Shown in pieces: positions 44,841 to 57,915 of a DNA stretch of 64,000 nt. Made by a program: the position numbers and the translations under genes. Source of the stretch: Daphnia carinata (Eukaryota; Arthropoda; Branchiopoda; Diplostraca; Daphniidae); the NCBI RefSeq assembly GCF_022539665.2, contig NC_081333.1, positions 2,790,001 to 2,854,000 on the forward strand, in the 5' to 3' direction. The notes beneath the pieces were generated by a model. It saw only the letters and a list, made by a program, of their open reading frames with translations, had not been told where the DNA came from and did no database searches. Numbering within the stretch: the stretch's first letter is position 1; the number at the start of each line of letters is the position of its first letter.

Positions 44841-45952
44841 TGTAAGACAATGAGTTTGCTACTGCACTCACAAGAGCCAAACAATGTTACGCATCGGTTT
44901 CAAATGGCGACAAGACACAATCTACAATCTATAAATCACAACTCAAATCTCAGGCTACAGTTCAGCTTGACATACTATGTGAGGCAATGATGGTGTTCAA
45001 AAAACTTTGAACCCAGTTCTCTTGAATTAATTCTTCTTTACTCGGTCGTGTCGGAACCGTTTTTTTTTCTTTCCAGACAACACCGTCCTAGGCGGGAGAG
45101 ATCTCTCTCCTAACTACAACGGGCGGCAAAATGCTTTTCGATGAGACGCCAGCGCCACCTGCAAGAACTATGCATTACAACAATGGCGTCATCCGGTCAA
45201 CATGTTTCACAAAAGATTTCGTTTCGACAAATAAATCAAAAGTTTGACATACCTTAGACGAACTCACTCCGTCGAATCACGTAAATGCTAAATTTTAAAA
45301 CAAGAAAATTAAAAATTCATCTTTAACGAATAATGTTGCACCTTTTGTGTCAAACCAAGTGGCGGGAATTTCAACTACTGAGACCGCCATGATGATTTCC
45401 AATGTGTACGCACCAGGCCGGTCTTACACACGCAAACTTCAAACACATTTTCTCGTTTAACCATTGCAAAACAACGTGACATATCGCCGGGGAGTTATGT
45501 GAACAGAAAACAAAAAACGACGAGTCGACGCATTTCGATTTAGTTATTAAACCACCGTCATAAACTTTATTTATTTCCTTATAGTCAGGCACAGATGAAT
45601 GTTGAATTATTTATTTGTAAAAAATAAAGGAAAAAAAACAAGCAACGGCAGCACGGCACTAGTAAATAATAATTAAAAAAGAGAAGCAAAATAAAAACAA
45701 TCCGAAAATCGTATAAAATTAGTTTGCAATTACACACGTTAGTTTGATATATTTTGTTTCTCGTTGATAAAATATGATAGAAGAAGCTATCAATTTGATT
45801 TTTTTTTTTTGCTTTCTTCGTTGGTAAAAATACTATAGGATCTGCATAATTTTTCCAGTTACAATTTAAAAAAAAATTAGTTTTCCGAGACACTGTTTTG
45901 TAAGAAAGAGGGGAAGTAAGTCAAACACATAAACGTCTTATCCTACAGCGCA
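44841..45952. other. Intergenic between the zinc-finger and outspread genes
   Basis: Contains the zinc-finger gene promoter side and the outspread 3' UTR. A CTCF-like sequence, CAGCGCCACCTGCAAG, lies at 45150-45165. No coding sequence supported. Confidence 0.45.
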
Positions 45953-46582
45953 TCAACGCGAGTTGGATATCGAAATCGAACGTTCACTCTTGGGGGGAGC
46001 TTTAAGCGAAGAAGCCTTGGTAGGTTTCAGGTAGGACTTGGCTGCGTTGTCGGTTGAGCTGCGCAATGATAGTGGGGAAGACGGTGTAGGAGGAACGCAA
46101 GACTGCGATATCCTGGATGGCCTTCGGTTGGTGGACGTGTCCGGTTTAACGGCAACTACACGGGACGGATGGGCTGCCTCTGTGGCAGCACTTGTTGTGT
46201 GAAGGCGTGAAAGAGGAGGGGTAGGACGAGTGGACGGAGGAGTTGCATCGACACTCCGCTTACGGGCAGGTAAGGAAGGTGTAGGTGCTGGACGTCTATC
46301 GACAAAGCTGAACGAGTGGTAGTATTGCGACATGTTGGTTGTTAGTGGCAGCGAATAGGTTAGCATTCCCTTGTCCACGACGCTGAAGCAACTGATCTCC
46401 GAAACTGCCGGCCGGCCGAGTTTGACAGTCACCTTGTAAGTCAAATCCTGCGAGAGGCTTTGACGTGGCAAGGCAGGCGTGACTGCCAAGGTTAGTGGGT
46501 GGTCGTGCTCGATCCGTTGAGGGCCTGTGAAGGATCCTTTGCGGAGAGCACTGGCCGGGCCGTCAGTCTCGGAGCCAGGGAT
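45953..46582 (-). CDS. Minus-one-frame C-terminal extension of the outspread homologue
   Basis: Open frame in the -1 phase relative to the last outspread exon. It is open from after a TAG at 46739-46741 to the stop at 45953-45955; entry at the slippery heptamer would add 209 residues in place of a 29-residue tail. Composition is Ser/Pro/Thr/Arg-rich with SPLSLRSS, TPPLSRL, and KSERSIS motifs, plus a less disordered start (LTYKVTVKLGRPAVSEIS). It has no start codon of its own in a good context and no other frame in this interval is open. Expression could need -1 frameshifting, an alternative splice, or correction of a one-base assembly error; I cannot tell these apart from one sequence. No domain recognised. 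Confidence 0.5.
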   Translation of the reverse strand: MPGSETDGPASALRKGSFTGPQRIEHDHPLTLAVTPALPRQSLSQDLTYKVTVKLGRPAVSEISCFSVVDKGMLTYSLPLTTNMSQYYHSFSFVDRRPAPTPSLPARKRSVDATPPSTRPTPPLSRLHTTSAATEAAHPSRVVAVKPDTSTNRRPSRISQSCVPPTPSSPLSLRSSTDNAAKSYLKPTKASSLKAPPKSERSISISNSR

Positions 46583-49500
46583 AAAAAACCCGACAATCGG
46601 GGGCAGCTGGGTGAGCGGGTCAAGTCCTTGGAGCGGACGTAGTGAAAGCGGATAGATTCGCGCGGCGGAGATTCGCGTGACGGACTGCTCTTGTCGTCGC
46701 TGGAACTGTTCTTCCGACCCAGGATGCTGTTGCAGGCGCTATTGCCCCCGCTACCTCCGCTGGAAGGTCCGCTGAGCAGGAGCAAATCTTCTAATCGGTG
46801 CCGAAGTGCGGCCACTTCATCCGACTGCAACGTTCGTTCCGTTCGCAGGTACTGGCCCATGTTTCGGGCCATGGCAGCCAGCTCCTCTTCGCGAGACTGC
46901 GACTCTCGTAGGCAGAACTGAAGTTCGGCCACATCTTCCTGTAACATGAGCAACTGGCTCTCCTTGGCTCGCAGCACTTCGGCCGGGCTGGCGTCCGGCT
47001 GATGGTCGACGCCCGTTCCCGTATCCAAGAAGGAGCGGAGTTGCTGATTGCGCGAGTCCAAATCGAGGATCTGCCGCTGGGAGACGGCCACCTGTTGGCT
47101 GAGTGACGAGACTTTCTGCTCCAGAGCGGCCGACTCGAGGCACTTGTGCGAATATTTCTCGCTGAGCGACAGGATCTGCCGACGGATTTCCTCCATCTCC
47201 TGTTCCCGGTTGGGTGTCATTTCGCGCTCGGCGGGTGCCTGACGTGCCGCCATTTGGCTGAGGAACTCTTCTTTGAAACGGGCGATTTCACGCTGCACTT
47301 CGGCTTGGTGGGCCTTGCGCATCGCATCTAAAGCGGCCAAAGTGGCCTGTGTCTCTTCCGCCAGAGCCCGTTCTTTTTCAACCTAAAAAAAATAGAGTTA
47401 ATTGAATTATTGTATGTTGATTTTTATTTAAAAAATAATCACACCTGAAGCCGATTCAGGTCTTGTTGGTGTTTTTCTTCCATCTGAGCGATAATACGTT
47501 TGTGAGATCCCTCCATGGCCGACATGCCCTTTTCCGTCAGGGCGCGCAATTGTTCAATTTCGGCCTGGTATTTCTGTCGAATCATTTCCTCGTTGATGGC
47601 AGACGATTTGTTGCCATTGCCTGACATGGACTCTTCCGGCTTGCTGCGAGGCTCCGCTAGGTTGCGGTGCAGTATGGCGGCCACTTCGCCGCAATTCAGC
47701 GAGGCCGGGAAGAAATCCGTGCTGCTCAGCGAGCTGACGATGGCCTCCGTCTCCTGGATGATGCTAACATTTTGCACGATGCTCGAATCCGATCCGGTGG
47801 ATGTCGCTAGCGGTTGCGATGGCGTCTCGCCTTGTAGCACGGCGATGTGCCCGTCTATCAGGGCTTTATGGGCCACTACTTCAGCGAACTCGCTGAGGGC
47901 GGCCTCTAGATCGCCTTCAGGCGGATGCAGGATGGTCGTCTGGGCCTTCATCTGCTGCAAACTGCGCTCGTAGGCGTTGCTCAACAGCAAAACGGCTTCC
48001 TCCATCTCCGATCGGAGAACTTCCTCCACGACTTGACAGCGCTGTTCGTACTGCAGTTGCTGGGCCGGCCAAAGGAGTAGAGCGGATGCTAATCGCTCCT
48101 CGTCCGCCACGTCTTCGGCAAAGACTTCAGCCATACGTGTCATCGCTTGACGGACTTCGCTGTCTACCAGTTCCTTGTTGGCAACTTCTTGAGCTTCCAG
48201 CCAAGCTTCTCGCACCTAAAATGAGAAAATGAGCAAATAGTTTTTGAAATTATTGACAAAAGGATTAAATTTAAAATTTACCTTGACTTCTTCGACGAGC
48301 TGATTGTCGGCACTCGGTCCGTCACCCATGCGAAGGGTTTCGTGAGCCAGCAGACGGGCAAGTTCCTGCAATTTCTCCTCTTTGTATTTGGAAAATAGGA
48401 TGGACAAATCGCGCTCCTCTTCGGCCAAATGTTGGGCCACCCGAGTCGGTAGCATCGAATGATTGGCGGCCATATCGACTCCACCCTCGGCTCCCTGATG
48501 AGAACGGGAAGTGCTGGAAATGGCGGCGATAGCGGACAGGCGTTCAGCCAAAGCGGCGCAATACGTTCCGAAGCTGGTCGATTGGTCCAGCGCCGGAGCG
48601 GATTTTTCGCCGCTCAATTTGCGTTTGAGCCAGCCGAGTTTGTGGATGGTCCAGTTGGCATCGCGGAGCATTTCCCTCTCTTCGGGCAGTTTGGCGGCCG
48701 TCACCATCGAGAGCTGTTCGGCAATCGACAGTTCCAGCGCCAGTTTCTCGGCGGCAATTTGGCTGACGGCGGCCGAGTCAAGTTTGCCCAGGCTGCGGAC
48801 CTGGTCTCGTTTGACTTTGAGCTCCGACAGCCGCACTCTGAGGAGGTCCTGGATCTTTTCCACTTGACAAGCTCCATCCGAAGAAGACACGGCTACTCTG
48901 ACTCCGTCAGGATTGAGCAATTCTTGCTGGATGGCGCGAATTTTGCCAATGAGGCTGTGACCGTCCACCTGGAACGCGATAACGACGTTAAGTCATCGCC
49001 CTTTATTAAACACAGATAATTAAAGTGCGCATTTCTCTTTTACCTTGTTACTGTCGAACATTAGTTCCATCTCGACAACGCACTGTTCCAGATCTTGGAC
49101 AATTTTGGACGGACGAGTGATCGGCCCGTCAGGCATGGCGGATTGTTTGACAGACAGACCTGTCGACGCGGTTCCGCTAGCCGCTTTTAAGGGACTGGAA
49201 CGCGGTGGCTTCCCTTGAGGTGACCTGCCGGGCAGCGAGTTCTTACGCTCTATGGACGACGTCTTCTTGCTGCTGCTTTGACGGCCGGCCACTTGCTGTT
49301 CCAGCTGATCTACTCGCAAGAGGATCTTGACCGAGTCGCCACCAGCAATGGCGCCGCCCTCGAGCGACTTGCGCCGCATACGGAACGATTTAGTCGGCTC
49401 TTCGAATCCTTTACGAGCGCGCGACGGTGGCGTATCTGTTGAAATTATATTTTTACATTCACGACTCGTTACATCACATTAAAACAGTTAAAATGTAAAT

Positions 49501-52500
49501 ACCCTTTTCGGCTGAAGACGATGACGTTCCAGTGCCTAGAGCGGCCATTTTATGTTCCAAATCGACCAATTTATCCTCGACTTCTTTAGAAAGTTGAAAC
49601 GATTCACGGCCCTTGAGCGATTGCGTCCTCCTCTTTTCACGACTCTCTGATTTGGCCACTTTGATCTTGAGCTGGCGGACCTGTTTGTCGGCCGCTGCCA
49701 TTTTGGCCGTCAGATCCTGTACTCGGGCGGCCATTAGACTCAGCTGTGATGTGTAGTCTCCTTCTTTGGCCTGCCATTGCTGTTTCAGAGCCATATGGGC
49801 CACTTCGAAGCCGTCCATCGCCGACTGCGTCTGTCGCAGTTCGCGCTTCAGGGCCCGGATTTCAACTAGGGAACGCTCGAAACGGGCCCGCAACTCGACG
49901 TACTCGTCCACGAGGCTCTCTCGATCTAAAGCCTCCAGGTCGAGATCGTAGTCGATGTTGCTCAGGTCGCTGAGCGAGTCCAGCCGGGGCAAACTCTTCT
50001 TGCTGCTCCCTCCCAGCAGGTTTCGATTGCACAGCTGGAGGGGGAGCGGCATAGAACCGGTGGAACTTCGACTCCGTCTCAAGGAAGACGATCCAGTGCC
50101 CTCGGCTCCGCCAGCGCTACCGCACACGTTCCCGCTGTTTTCCTCCATCTGTCTTAGCCGGGCGAAAAGTCCTTCGTTCTCATCGATGCCGCGCTGGAGC
50201 CGCTCCTGCGTCTGATGCAGAGTGTCTTGCGTCGCTTTCAGCCGACGGTTGAGCACCTCAACTTCGTTCGTCTTGCTCTGGAGCTGATTGAGCGTGTCGT
50301 TGCGGCTGTCCAGCAGAGAGCGCAGCTCCTGCGCAACGTCCCGCAATTTATAAACTTCGGAACGTTCGCGTTTCAAACTATCACGCAACTCGGCGTTCTC
50401 GGTCCGATCGTTGGCCGTCTCATTCCTCAACGAACTTAGTTCCGCTTCCTTCTTATCCAATAGATTCCTATTTAAAAGAAAATTTATTGAGTGAGACAAT
50501 AGGCTATTAAAACACGTTCATTAGCGAGAGTTACTGAATATCTATTAATTGCCGCTGGCTTTCGGCTTTGGTGGCTTCGAGGATGCCGGCCAAGCGGCTC
50601 ATTTGTTGCTCCTTCTCGGCCAGCCTAGCGTTGAGCGTGACCAGCTGCTGCTGGGCCTCCCTCTCCTGTTCACGGCGTTCGTTGAGCAAGCGCGTAATTT
50701 CACACTTGGCCGCATCGAGTCGCGCCTGGAGATGGCCGTCGTTCGATTCGCTGACTGAAGTGGGTGGAACGGAATACACTAGCGCTGTAGCTGGTGGGCT
50801 ATTGGTTCTGACTGAAGACGGCGAGGCGGAACGATGCCGCGATCGAGATCTCGAGCTGGATCTTGATCGGTCCCGCTCTTTCACCTTCAGAAAAGAAATG
50901 CGTTGGGTTAGTTAAAACACGTCGCTACGATATTAAGAGGAAATCAATCACCTTCGACATTGCAGTGCGATTCAACGGAGGTGAGGGCGGAAGCGACGGA
51001 ATGGGTTCCGATCCAGGTAGATTCCCGTCTTCCTCGTCTTCTGACTGATGGACAATGACGTCACCATCGTCCAGTTCGTTATCGTCTTCTTCGTCTGCGT
51101 CGGTGGTCGAACCGTCATACGATTCCAGTGATTCACTGTCCACTTCTCTTCGGCCGATTCCCGCCGGATCGACGTTCTCCTTGACGGCCTTGAGAGCCGC
51201 GGCGCTGGCCGACGAAACTAATTTCGTCGGCAAATGCGCCATTTTCCCTTGTTGATTACAGGCGTTGCGAAGCGCTTGAATCCATTGAGAGCGGATGCCC
51301 GAGGTCAGAGCCGCCAGCGAATGCCTTTTACCATCTACAGCCGCCATTTGAAAGCCATAACTGCGGCCAGAATCGGTTTCCTCCACGCTGGCTATTTGAG
51401 CCATATCGATCGTATCGTCAGCCAATCCAGCATCCTCGGCCGAATGATCGCGGTACAGCGATAACAAACTATACCTCAAAACGAACCAATACTTCTTCCA
51501 TTCTCCCCTAAGTTCAATCAATTAAAAATGATTTTTAAAAAATTCAAAAAATGCAAATGATGTTTCGTCTGCTAACCCGTAAGAAAGGCGAAGGAGCCAG
51601 CCCTTTCTGAGACTGTCGTCCAACAATGGGGAGGTCAATGTCAACGTGGAACGGCGGTCAGGTAATGGCGAACAGAATGACGTCACGGGGTCTAGTCCGC
51701 ATCCATCTGGATCTCCTCGTACCTAATTATTATGCCAAGAAAATGTGTCAAGATCTTCCTCAGTTCTTTTTTCCCTTTATAATTAACCGCCCATTCGAAA
51801 ACATAATGAGGACATGCCCATCAATCAAACTGGGCAGCAACTCATATATTTACCGTTTCTCCGGGCGGATTGATCGTTTCGAGTTGACGACTTGCTTTAG
51901 AAGTTTGACGTTCGCTAGTTGGCCGAGCTAAGGACGTTTCATGTAAGGAGGAGAGTCCGCGTAAACGGTCAGCAGGGGCGGAACCCAGTTCGTGCATGCT
52001 CATGGGTCGATCCTTGCCAGCCATAACGGGCGTTACCGGCTCCGTTTTATGGGACCCTGCCGAGTCCGGCATGTCCTTCGAGCTGCTGTGCCTCGCTCTT
52101 GACGGACCTACATAATAATTTTTTTTTTTTTTAAATCACATCATAAAAATAGAAAATATCTTGGCATAAACATTTGTCCGTTAGTAGCACGTCAACAAGC
52201 GCAAACCGTCATAAAAACAAAAAAAACAAAAGCTGGACAGCTGCTAGTTGCGTGTGTGCGTCTTACTATTCATGTTAGTGAAAGCGTGTTGCAAACTCTC
52301 CAGACTCTCGTAATGTCTGTTGCGCGGGACGTCGGCCATGTACAGGTAGAACGGGCTGTGTGGGTTGGCTGGGTTGTTGATGACGGGCGAGCGCGGTGCT
52401 GCTGGGCTGGCGGCGACGGTAGTCGGCGGGACGGGCGGCAATAAAGCTGATCGTGGCCTGTCGGACGTGCTGCTGCTCAATCCGGCATTGTTCTTGCTGC

Positions 52501-55500
52501 CTATGGGCGCCGTCAAGGTCGAGCTGGGCAGAACCAGGGCGTAACCTTTGCCAGCCGTGTTGTTGGCGCTGCTGTTGTTACCGTTATTCATGTTATTGTT
52601 GCCGGGCGGGATAATAAGGCTGCTCAAAATCTCCGAATTGCAACGCGCACTTCGGGCTCCTCGTATTTCGCGCCGATTGACACGTCTCGCTGGAACATAC
52701 ACAGAAACAAAAATAATAAATCAATAAAAAGCACATCACAATGTGATTTGAATACGTTTACTTTTGATTTTATCGTCGATTAAGTCTTTATCGATGATAA
52801 CAATATCCTTTTCGGCGGCAGTTTTGGCGGCTGGCGGGGGACACGGAGAAGCGGCGACGACGGCCGGAGAAACACTGAGAGGCGCTTCCTTGACGGGAAT
52901 AATGTCGTCTTCGTCGATAGCAATTTTCTTATTGCCGCTACTCCCGTTCCGGCCGTTGGTGTCCTTGACCGGCAATAAGTTGAAGTTCTGCAGTCCGAGA
53001 CCGCCGAGTTGTTGTTGCTGTTGCTGCTGTGCGCCACTTCGCACCAGCGATTCCGTGTGACTGTGGAAACGCGGTCGGGACATGGGCGGCGTCTGGAACG
53101 GCTGGATCGAAACACCTGTTGGGTCCATTTTCCAACAACGCACGAAAATAAAGAAATGCGTCAACGACGTTACGGTAAAGTCTCTCCCACACATCAATTT
53201 TATTACGTCAAACACGAACTATTCATTCCTGATTTGACTGATGTTAAAATGGAATAACATTAACATAATTTTTTTACCTTTACTTAAACAAGGTGAATTG
53301 GGTGCCGTCGACTGTTGGTGTTGCTGTTGTTGTTGCGTCGAAATAATCGTTGTGGCTTTACTTCCGGGGAAGGTGGCATTCCTTTTATGACGGCCGGTCT
53401 ACAAAAAAATAATAATAAATAAACAGAACGTTAGAAAAGGCGGCCGGTCAATCACACGGCCAATTTCCCATCATATACTTAACGTTTATGTTTTTTTTTG
53501 GTTTTTTTTAACAATAATAAATAAATAAATGAAGTAGCACGCAACATACCTTCATATTGGTCCTGGGGAACATGGAGAGGATGTCGAACCACCACTTGGA
53601 TTCTTCACGCGATGTCCCCTTGAGAAAGTGGACACGATCGGCGGCCGTCAAAGCCAAGCTGAACGGGTGGCCCGTCACTTCCTCCGCCTCCGACACTTCC
53701 ACAACACGATTCATGTCGATGATGGCCTGCGGCACCGTCTCCGGCTATAGTACACGTGCGTTCGTGAATAGAGAAATGAAGGGTGATTGTAGAAAATCGT
53801 TTGAAAAATTTCTTTTTAGAAAAATAAGGGCAAAAAAAAAAAACAATGGGGGAAAAATGGTCAGAGAAACCCCACCAAAAATGATTATATATACACACAC
53901 AAAGGTTAGCTGACATCATTCGCCAACAAAAAAAATACAAGGAGACCTCAAGTGGCGGATTAATCAGTTTGTTCCGACTTTTCAGGGGAGGGACAAGGCA
54001 CTGATTATATAGCAAAGCCTTATTGCATTGGCCTTCACTTCTCGTTGAAAGCCTTACAAGTTAATTGGATTTGATATTTTTGATTGACTCGCAACAAGGC
54101 TTCCTCCACCCATTTTTTTAGTGTGTACTGTGTGATTTTTCACTTTGATAAAAAAAAAATCTCAGCAATTTTCTTAATAATTATTATTTAAAGAGAAAAC
54201 GTAAAGAGAAAATGCTTACGTGCTCGTCGACGGAATAGGTCAATTCCCCATCGTCGTAAAGGACGAACCACCTTCGCTGCCATCGCTAACGTGTCCGTCA
54301 ATCAGAATGAAACGAGGCGAACGAGAAAAAAAGGAAACAAAAAAAAAATTGAATCAACCGGTTTGAGAACAATATAATATTAGTGAAAATTTTTAAAAAT
54401 GTTTTTCCATCGACTTTCTTCGTGCGAGGTCGAAGGCCCAACTTTCGATTCGCCTGGCGGGGCCGTTAAAGGGATACAAAAAAAAAAAAAAAAAAACGAA
54501 ATGAATTGAAATAAAAACAAGTGGAATGGTAAAATCCGGTCCAAGGATGTTGTGTGTGGTGGGCGTGAATCAGCTAAAAGTCCAGACGATAGAAGGCGGA
54601 CGCGTAAATAAATTGTAGACATCAATTTTTTTGTTTTGTTTTTTTTTCGGTGAAAACCAAAAACATGAAAATCTTTCTACTACTTAAGACACCCACCCAC
54701 CCCGGGTCTCGTCACGGCTATTGTTGTTGTCTTTATTTTCACGTGATTTCGTGACTTGGCCTTTTAAATGCTTTTTCACATTACACATATTTTTCCCAAA
54801 CTTTATTATTAAGTGTTTTCTTTATCTCGACAACAATAAACCATATATTTTCTCGTGTGTGTTCTATTTTTTCTTTTTAGTAGTTCCATTAATCAGCTAG
54901 GATCATAAAAAAGGTCTTACCTTAGTCCGGTTGATGGGGTTAGAGAAATCCCAGTCGGGTGCGGCAAACAGGTAACCGCATTTGGCTACTTTTCGGCTAG
55001 CCTAAAAAAACATTTTGGGCGGGAATAGAAAAACAAAAAATGTATTAGATTATCATAATAACATTCTTATTATTTATAGTATTATTAGTTTTGAGAGAAA
55101 GGATGTGAAATAAGACACCAGATGGTAAAGAACCCCGAGTATTACAATATTCTTGTTGTATCAAGTTCTTTTCTATTTTTCTTTTTGTCGGTCAAGCGTT
55201 TGTTCACAATAACAAAAGAAGAGCGCAAGCCCCTTCTCTCTTTCCTAAATGAGGCGGAATAGACGTGGGGAGGAAGAAAAATGGATAAAAAAAAAAAGAG
55301 ATGGAAGTGTGGAAGAAGACGCCGTTGCGTTCAATGACCGCACGGGACCTCGTGAGCGCAGCCTACGGCGCTTTTCACGTGTGTTGTACGTCTCTCTCTT
55401 TTTTCTTTTCTCCCGCTTGTATGTTAAACCTCTTGACTGAAGGATGATGACGTCACGAAACGATCGACAACCACATGCTTTTTTTTCTGTTCTATTCTTT

Positions 55501-57915
55501 GGCTTTTTAAGGTGTTGGTCTTCAGTGACAAGATAACGACAGAAGCTTTTTTCTTTCTTTCTATATTTGGGCCGTATTTTTCTTACTCCAAAAGATATTT
55601 ATACTTTTGTGAAACACGCGACCAAATAAACCACACCAAACACATATCCTACAACCCCCCCCCCACCCCCCCAAAAAAAAAAAAATAAAAATTCTTGAAT
55701 TTCTGGCTAAAATGAGAATCGATCAATCAACTCATCAGGAGGTGGTGGCGGTTTCCCACAGCGGTATGTGTTGTTGAAGAAAAAAAACGCAAGCCTCCGG
55801 GTTATCTCCATTTTAACTTATTATTATTATTATTTTAATAAATCCAACTGTTCTGTGTTAGAACCTGTTGACCGAAACCCTGCATATCCAAATAAGGCGA
55901 CAATAAGAGAAAAGGCTTGCGGGAGTTGTAGCCGCGCACTCGCATGTTGCGCATACAATCGCTGATGATGTTTCTCGCTTTCGCCTAATCTTCTCACGGT
56001 TTTCATTTTTTTTTTTTTCGGTCAGGGGTGGCGGTATTTTTTTGAAACATTTTTTGCTTCTTTTAGAATATTTTTTTTTCTGGGTTATTTTATGACAAGG
56101 GATTTAAAAACAGCATGCACGTGGAGAAGCGACAATAAAACCAGGATCTCTCCCCCACCACCTACTCGCATCCTGAAACATCCCGTTATTGACACGCTCG
56201 TAAAAAATGTCCAGCTCCGGGAAGAAATCCGTTAACATCTATTTAGAGCCCTTCTCTATTTTTTTCTTCTTATTCTTCATGGCTAAGTGGATTATATTTT
56301 AATCTTTGATTAAGTTAGAAACCTCTTGCGCGTGTCCGCCATTCTCTTATTGCCTTCAAGCTGTTTCTTTAAAAATGATTTCAGTCGGTATTATCGTAAT
56401 AATGTTTAATCTAACTTTCGTTTGCGTTTCTTGACTAAAAAGGGAGCAAAACACAAATTAGGATAAAAGCCATTCGAATAAATGAATATACAATGGCCGC
56501 CTACACGATCCTTGTCCCTTATTTTTTTTTTATTTATTTTGTTTGTATTTGGCCACGGGCCCGGATGTTAAGATAGCCGAATTACAGGGACACGGACTGG
56601 AATTATATACGAATCGAAACGAAAAAAAAAAAAAAAAGAAAACACAGAACCACCAGCTGTTCAATTTGTGCTTGTGGTCGGCCGGACAGGGTTCCAAGAC
56701 GGGGCCAGAAACAACAACAGCTGGACGCGGTCCAATGACCAAAAACAGACGATTTTCAAGGAGGTAACATGGGTGGGTAGTAAGAAACGAGTAAATCTTA
56801 TGTGTGTGTGTGTGTGTGTGTTGTTCTATTTTTGTGGAGAAAAAAAAAGAACTTACAAGTTCTTTTTCTTCTGAAAAAAAAAAAAAAACTTTGCACAGTT
56901 TTTTGTGTTAGATTCAGTTCCAAGGTTTGTTCCCGAAAAGAGTTCTTTTTAAAAAAATGATGCGATTTGTGTACCATAAAATCAAGACTTTCACTGTAGG
57001 CCAGACACTTGTGTGTGTGTGATGTGGCAGGAGAGGGGCTTTTTTTTTGGGGCCACCTCATTCGAAAGGCGGAGGGCATTGAGCACCTGCAGGCAGACGA
57101 CTGGCTGAGAGCGACTCACGGCCGCTCACATACAATCCATTGACTGCGGTATCGTTAAAAAAAACAATGTCATTCAGTTTTAAAAGTCCTGAATGACAGC
57201 GGAGAACTTTTTGCCACCATTTTTAGAGTTGCCGATAACTTGTCTCATTTTTTTTCGAACTTCATTTCGAAACTACATACCTTTCTTTTCAACCCCAATG
57301 ACGTACCACTAGCAAAACTGTAATGTAATCCCCTTCCCTTACGCGAATGCAGATCACCAAGTGATGCAGTCTCCCGATAACAGATCTGACGGTGGCTTTT
57401 GTCAACAACAAGATTGATAAGAACGACAAAATGCTGCCATTCAAAAGATAGTGGAAACTAAAAGGAATGTGCCTCTTTCTTTTTGAATGACGAAGCCAAG
57501 ATTTGTTGGAAGAAACGTCGTATGAATAATAGGTGGGCCCTGAATGTTCTTTTACAAGTGTGTGTGTGTGTACAAACATGTATGCCACTCGCATGTGCAC
57601 ACACCCAGAATTTTCAGGAGCAAACCAAGCAGAACGAGAAACTCTTCCCAAAAGGAAGCATCATTTTGTTTCGCTCCAACAACATCCTTCCCCACCCTCA
57701 CAAGTCAGGTGGAAAACTTTCCAAACAAGAGTAAAGGATTGTGACAACTGAAAGAGAGAAATGGATGGCTTTTTAAATTGTAAGAATGAGAAATAGTTTA
57801 CCCGATTGTTCTCCAAAGCTTCATCGCTGTGTTCCTCTTTGGCTTTGAAACAGCTGGCACACTTATTCTTGTTGAAAACATTGGGAGCAAACTTTCTGCA
57901 ATCAGCTTTGGACAT
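46492..57915 (-). CDS. osp: Outspread / MPRIP-type PH and coiled-coil protein (16 exons, 2121 aa)
   Basis: Large actin- and myosin-phosphatase-associated scaffold (MPRIP/TRIOBP family; Drosophila outspread). Coding exons: 57802-57915, 54921-55001, 54220-54285, 53550-53744, 53278-53398, 52762-53115, 52267-52689, 51854-52107, 51577-51722, 50952-51507, 50535-50884, 49503-50467, 49044-49435, 48282-48968, 47445-48215, 46492-47382; all phases close. The N-terminus [19 protein letters not shown] matches MPRIP. PH domain 1 is at about residues 46-150 ([18 protein letters not shown]), PH domain 2 at about 572-675 ([20 protein letters not shown]). A disordered Ser/Gln/Asn-rich linker lies between. From about residue 800 to 2010 it is coiled coil, ending with the family block [20 protein letters not shown] and [20 protein letters not shown]. 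Intron 1 is 2.8 kb. The zero frame stops at 46492; an open -1 frame continues (separate entry). Confidence 0.93.
46582..46588 (-). promoter_or_regulatory. T-TTT-TTA slippery heptamer in frame
   Basis: On the minus strand the zero-frame codons are GGT TTT TTA (46590-46582), giving the X-XXY-YYZ form of a -1 frameshift site. Three bases later CTGGC can pair with GCCAG 17 bases further on (with an inner CCG/CGG stem), a possible stimulatory hairpin. Confidence 0.45.
55002..57801 (-). other. First intron of the outspread homologue
   Basis: 2.8 kb between the N-terminal exon and the first PH exon, the longest intron of the gene. It contains a TG run (56801-56821), a C-tract pair interrupted by one A near 55655-55672, and low-complexity open frames, but no convincing nested gene. 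Enhancers or an alternative promoter are possible. Confidence 0.6.
56801..56821. repeat. (TG)n microsatellite
   Basis: About ten TG units inside intron 1 of the outspread homologue. Confidence 0.9.

Noticed and set aside
46691-48867. Plus-strand open frames of 60-186 codons (for example 47515-47973, 48459-49019)
   Set aside because: They mirror outspread coiled-coil exons and look like GC-rich antisense shadows.
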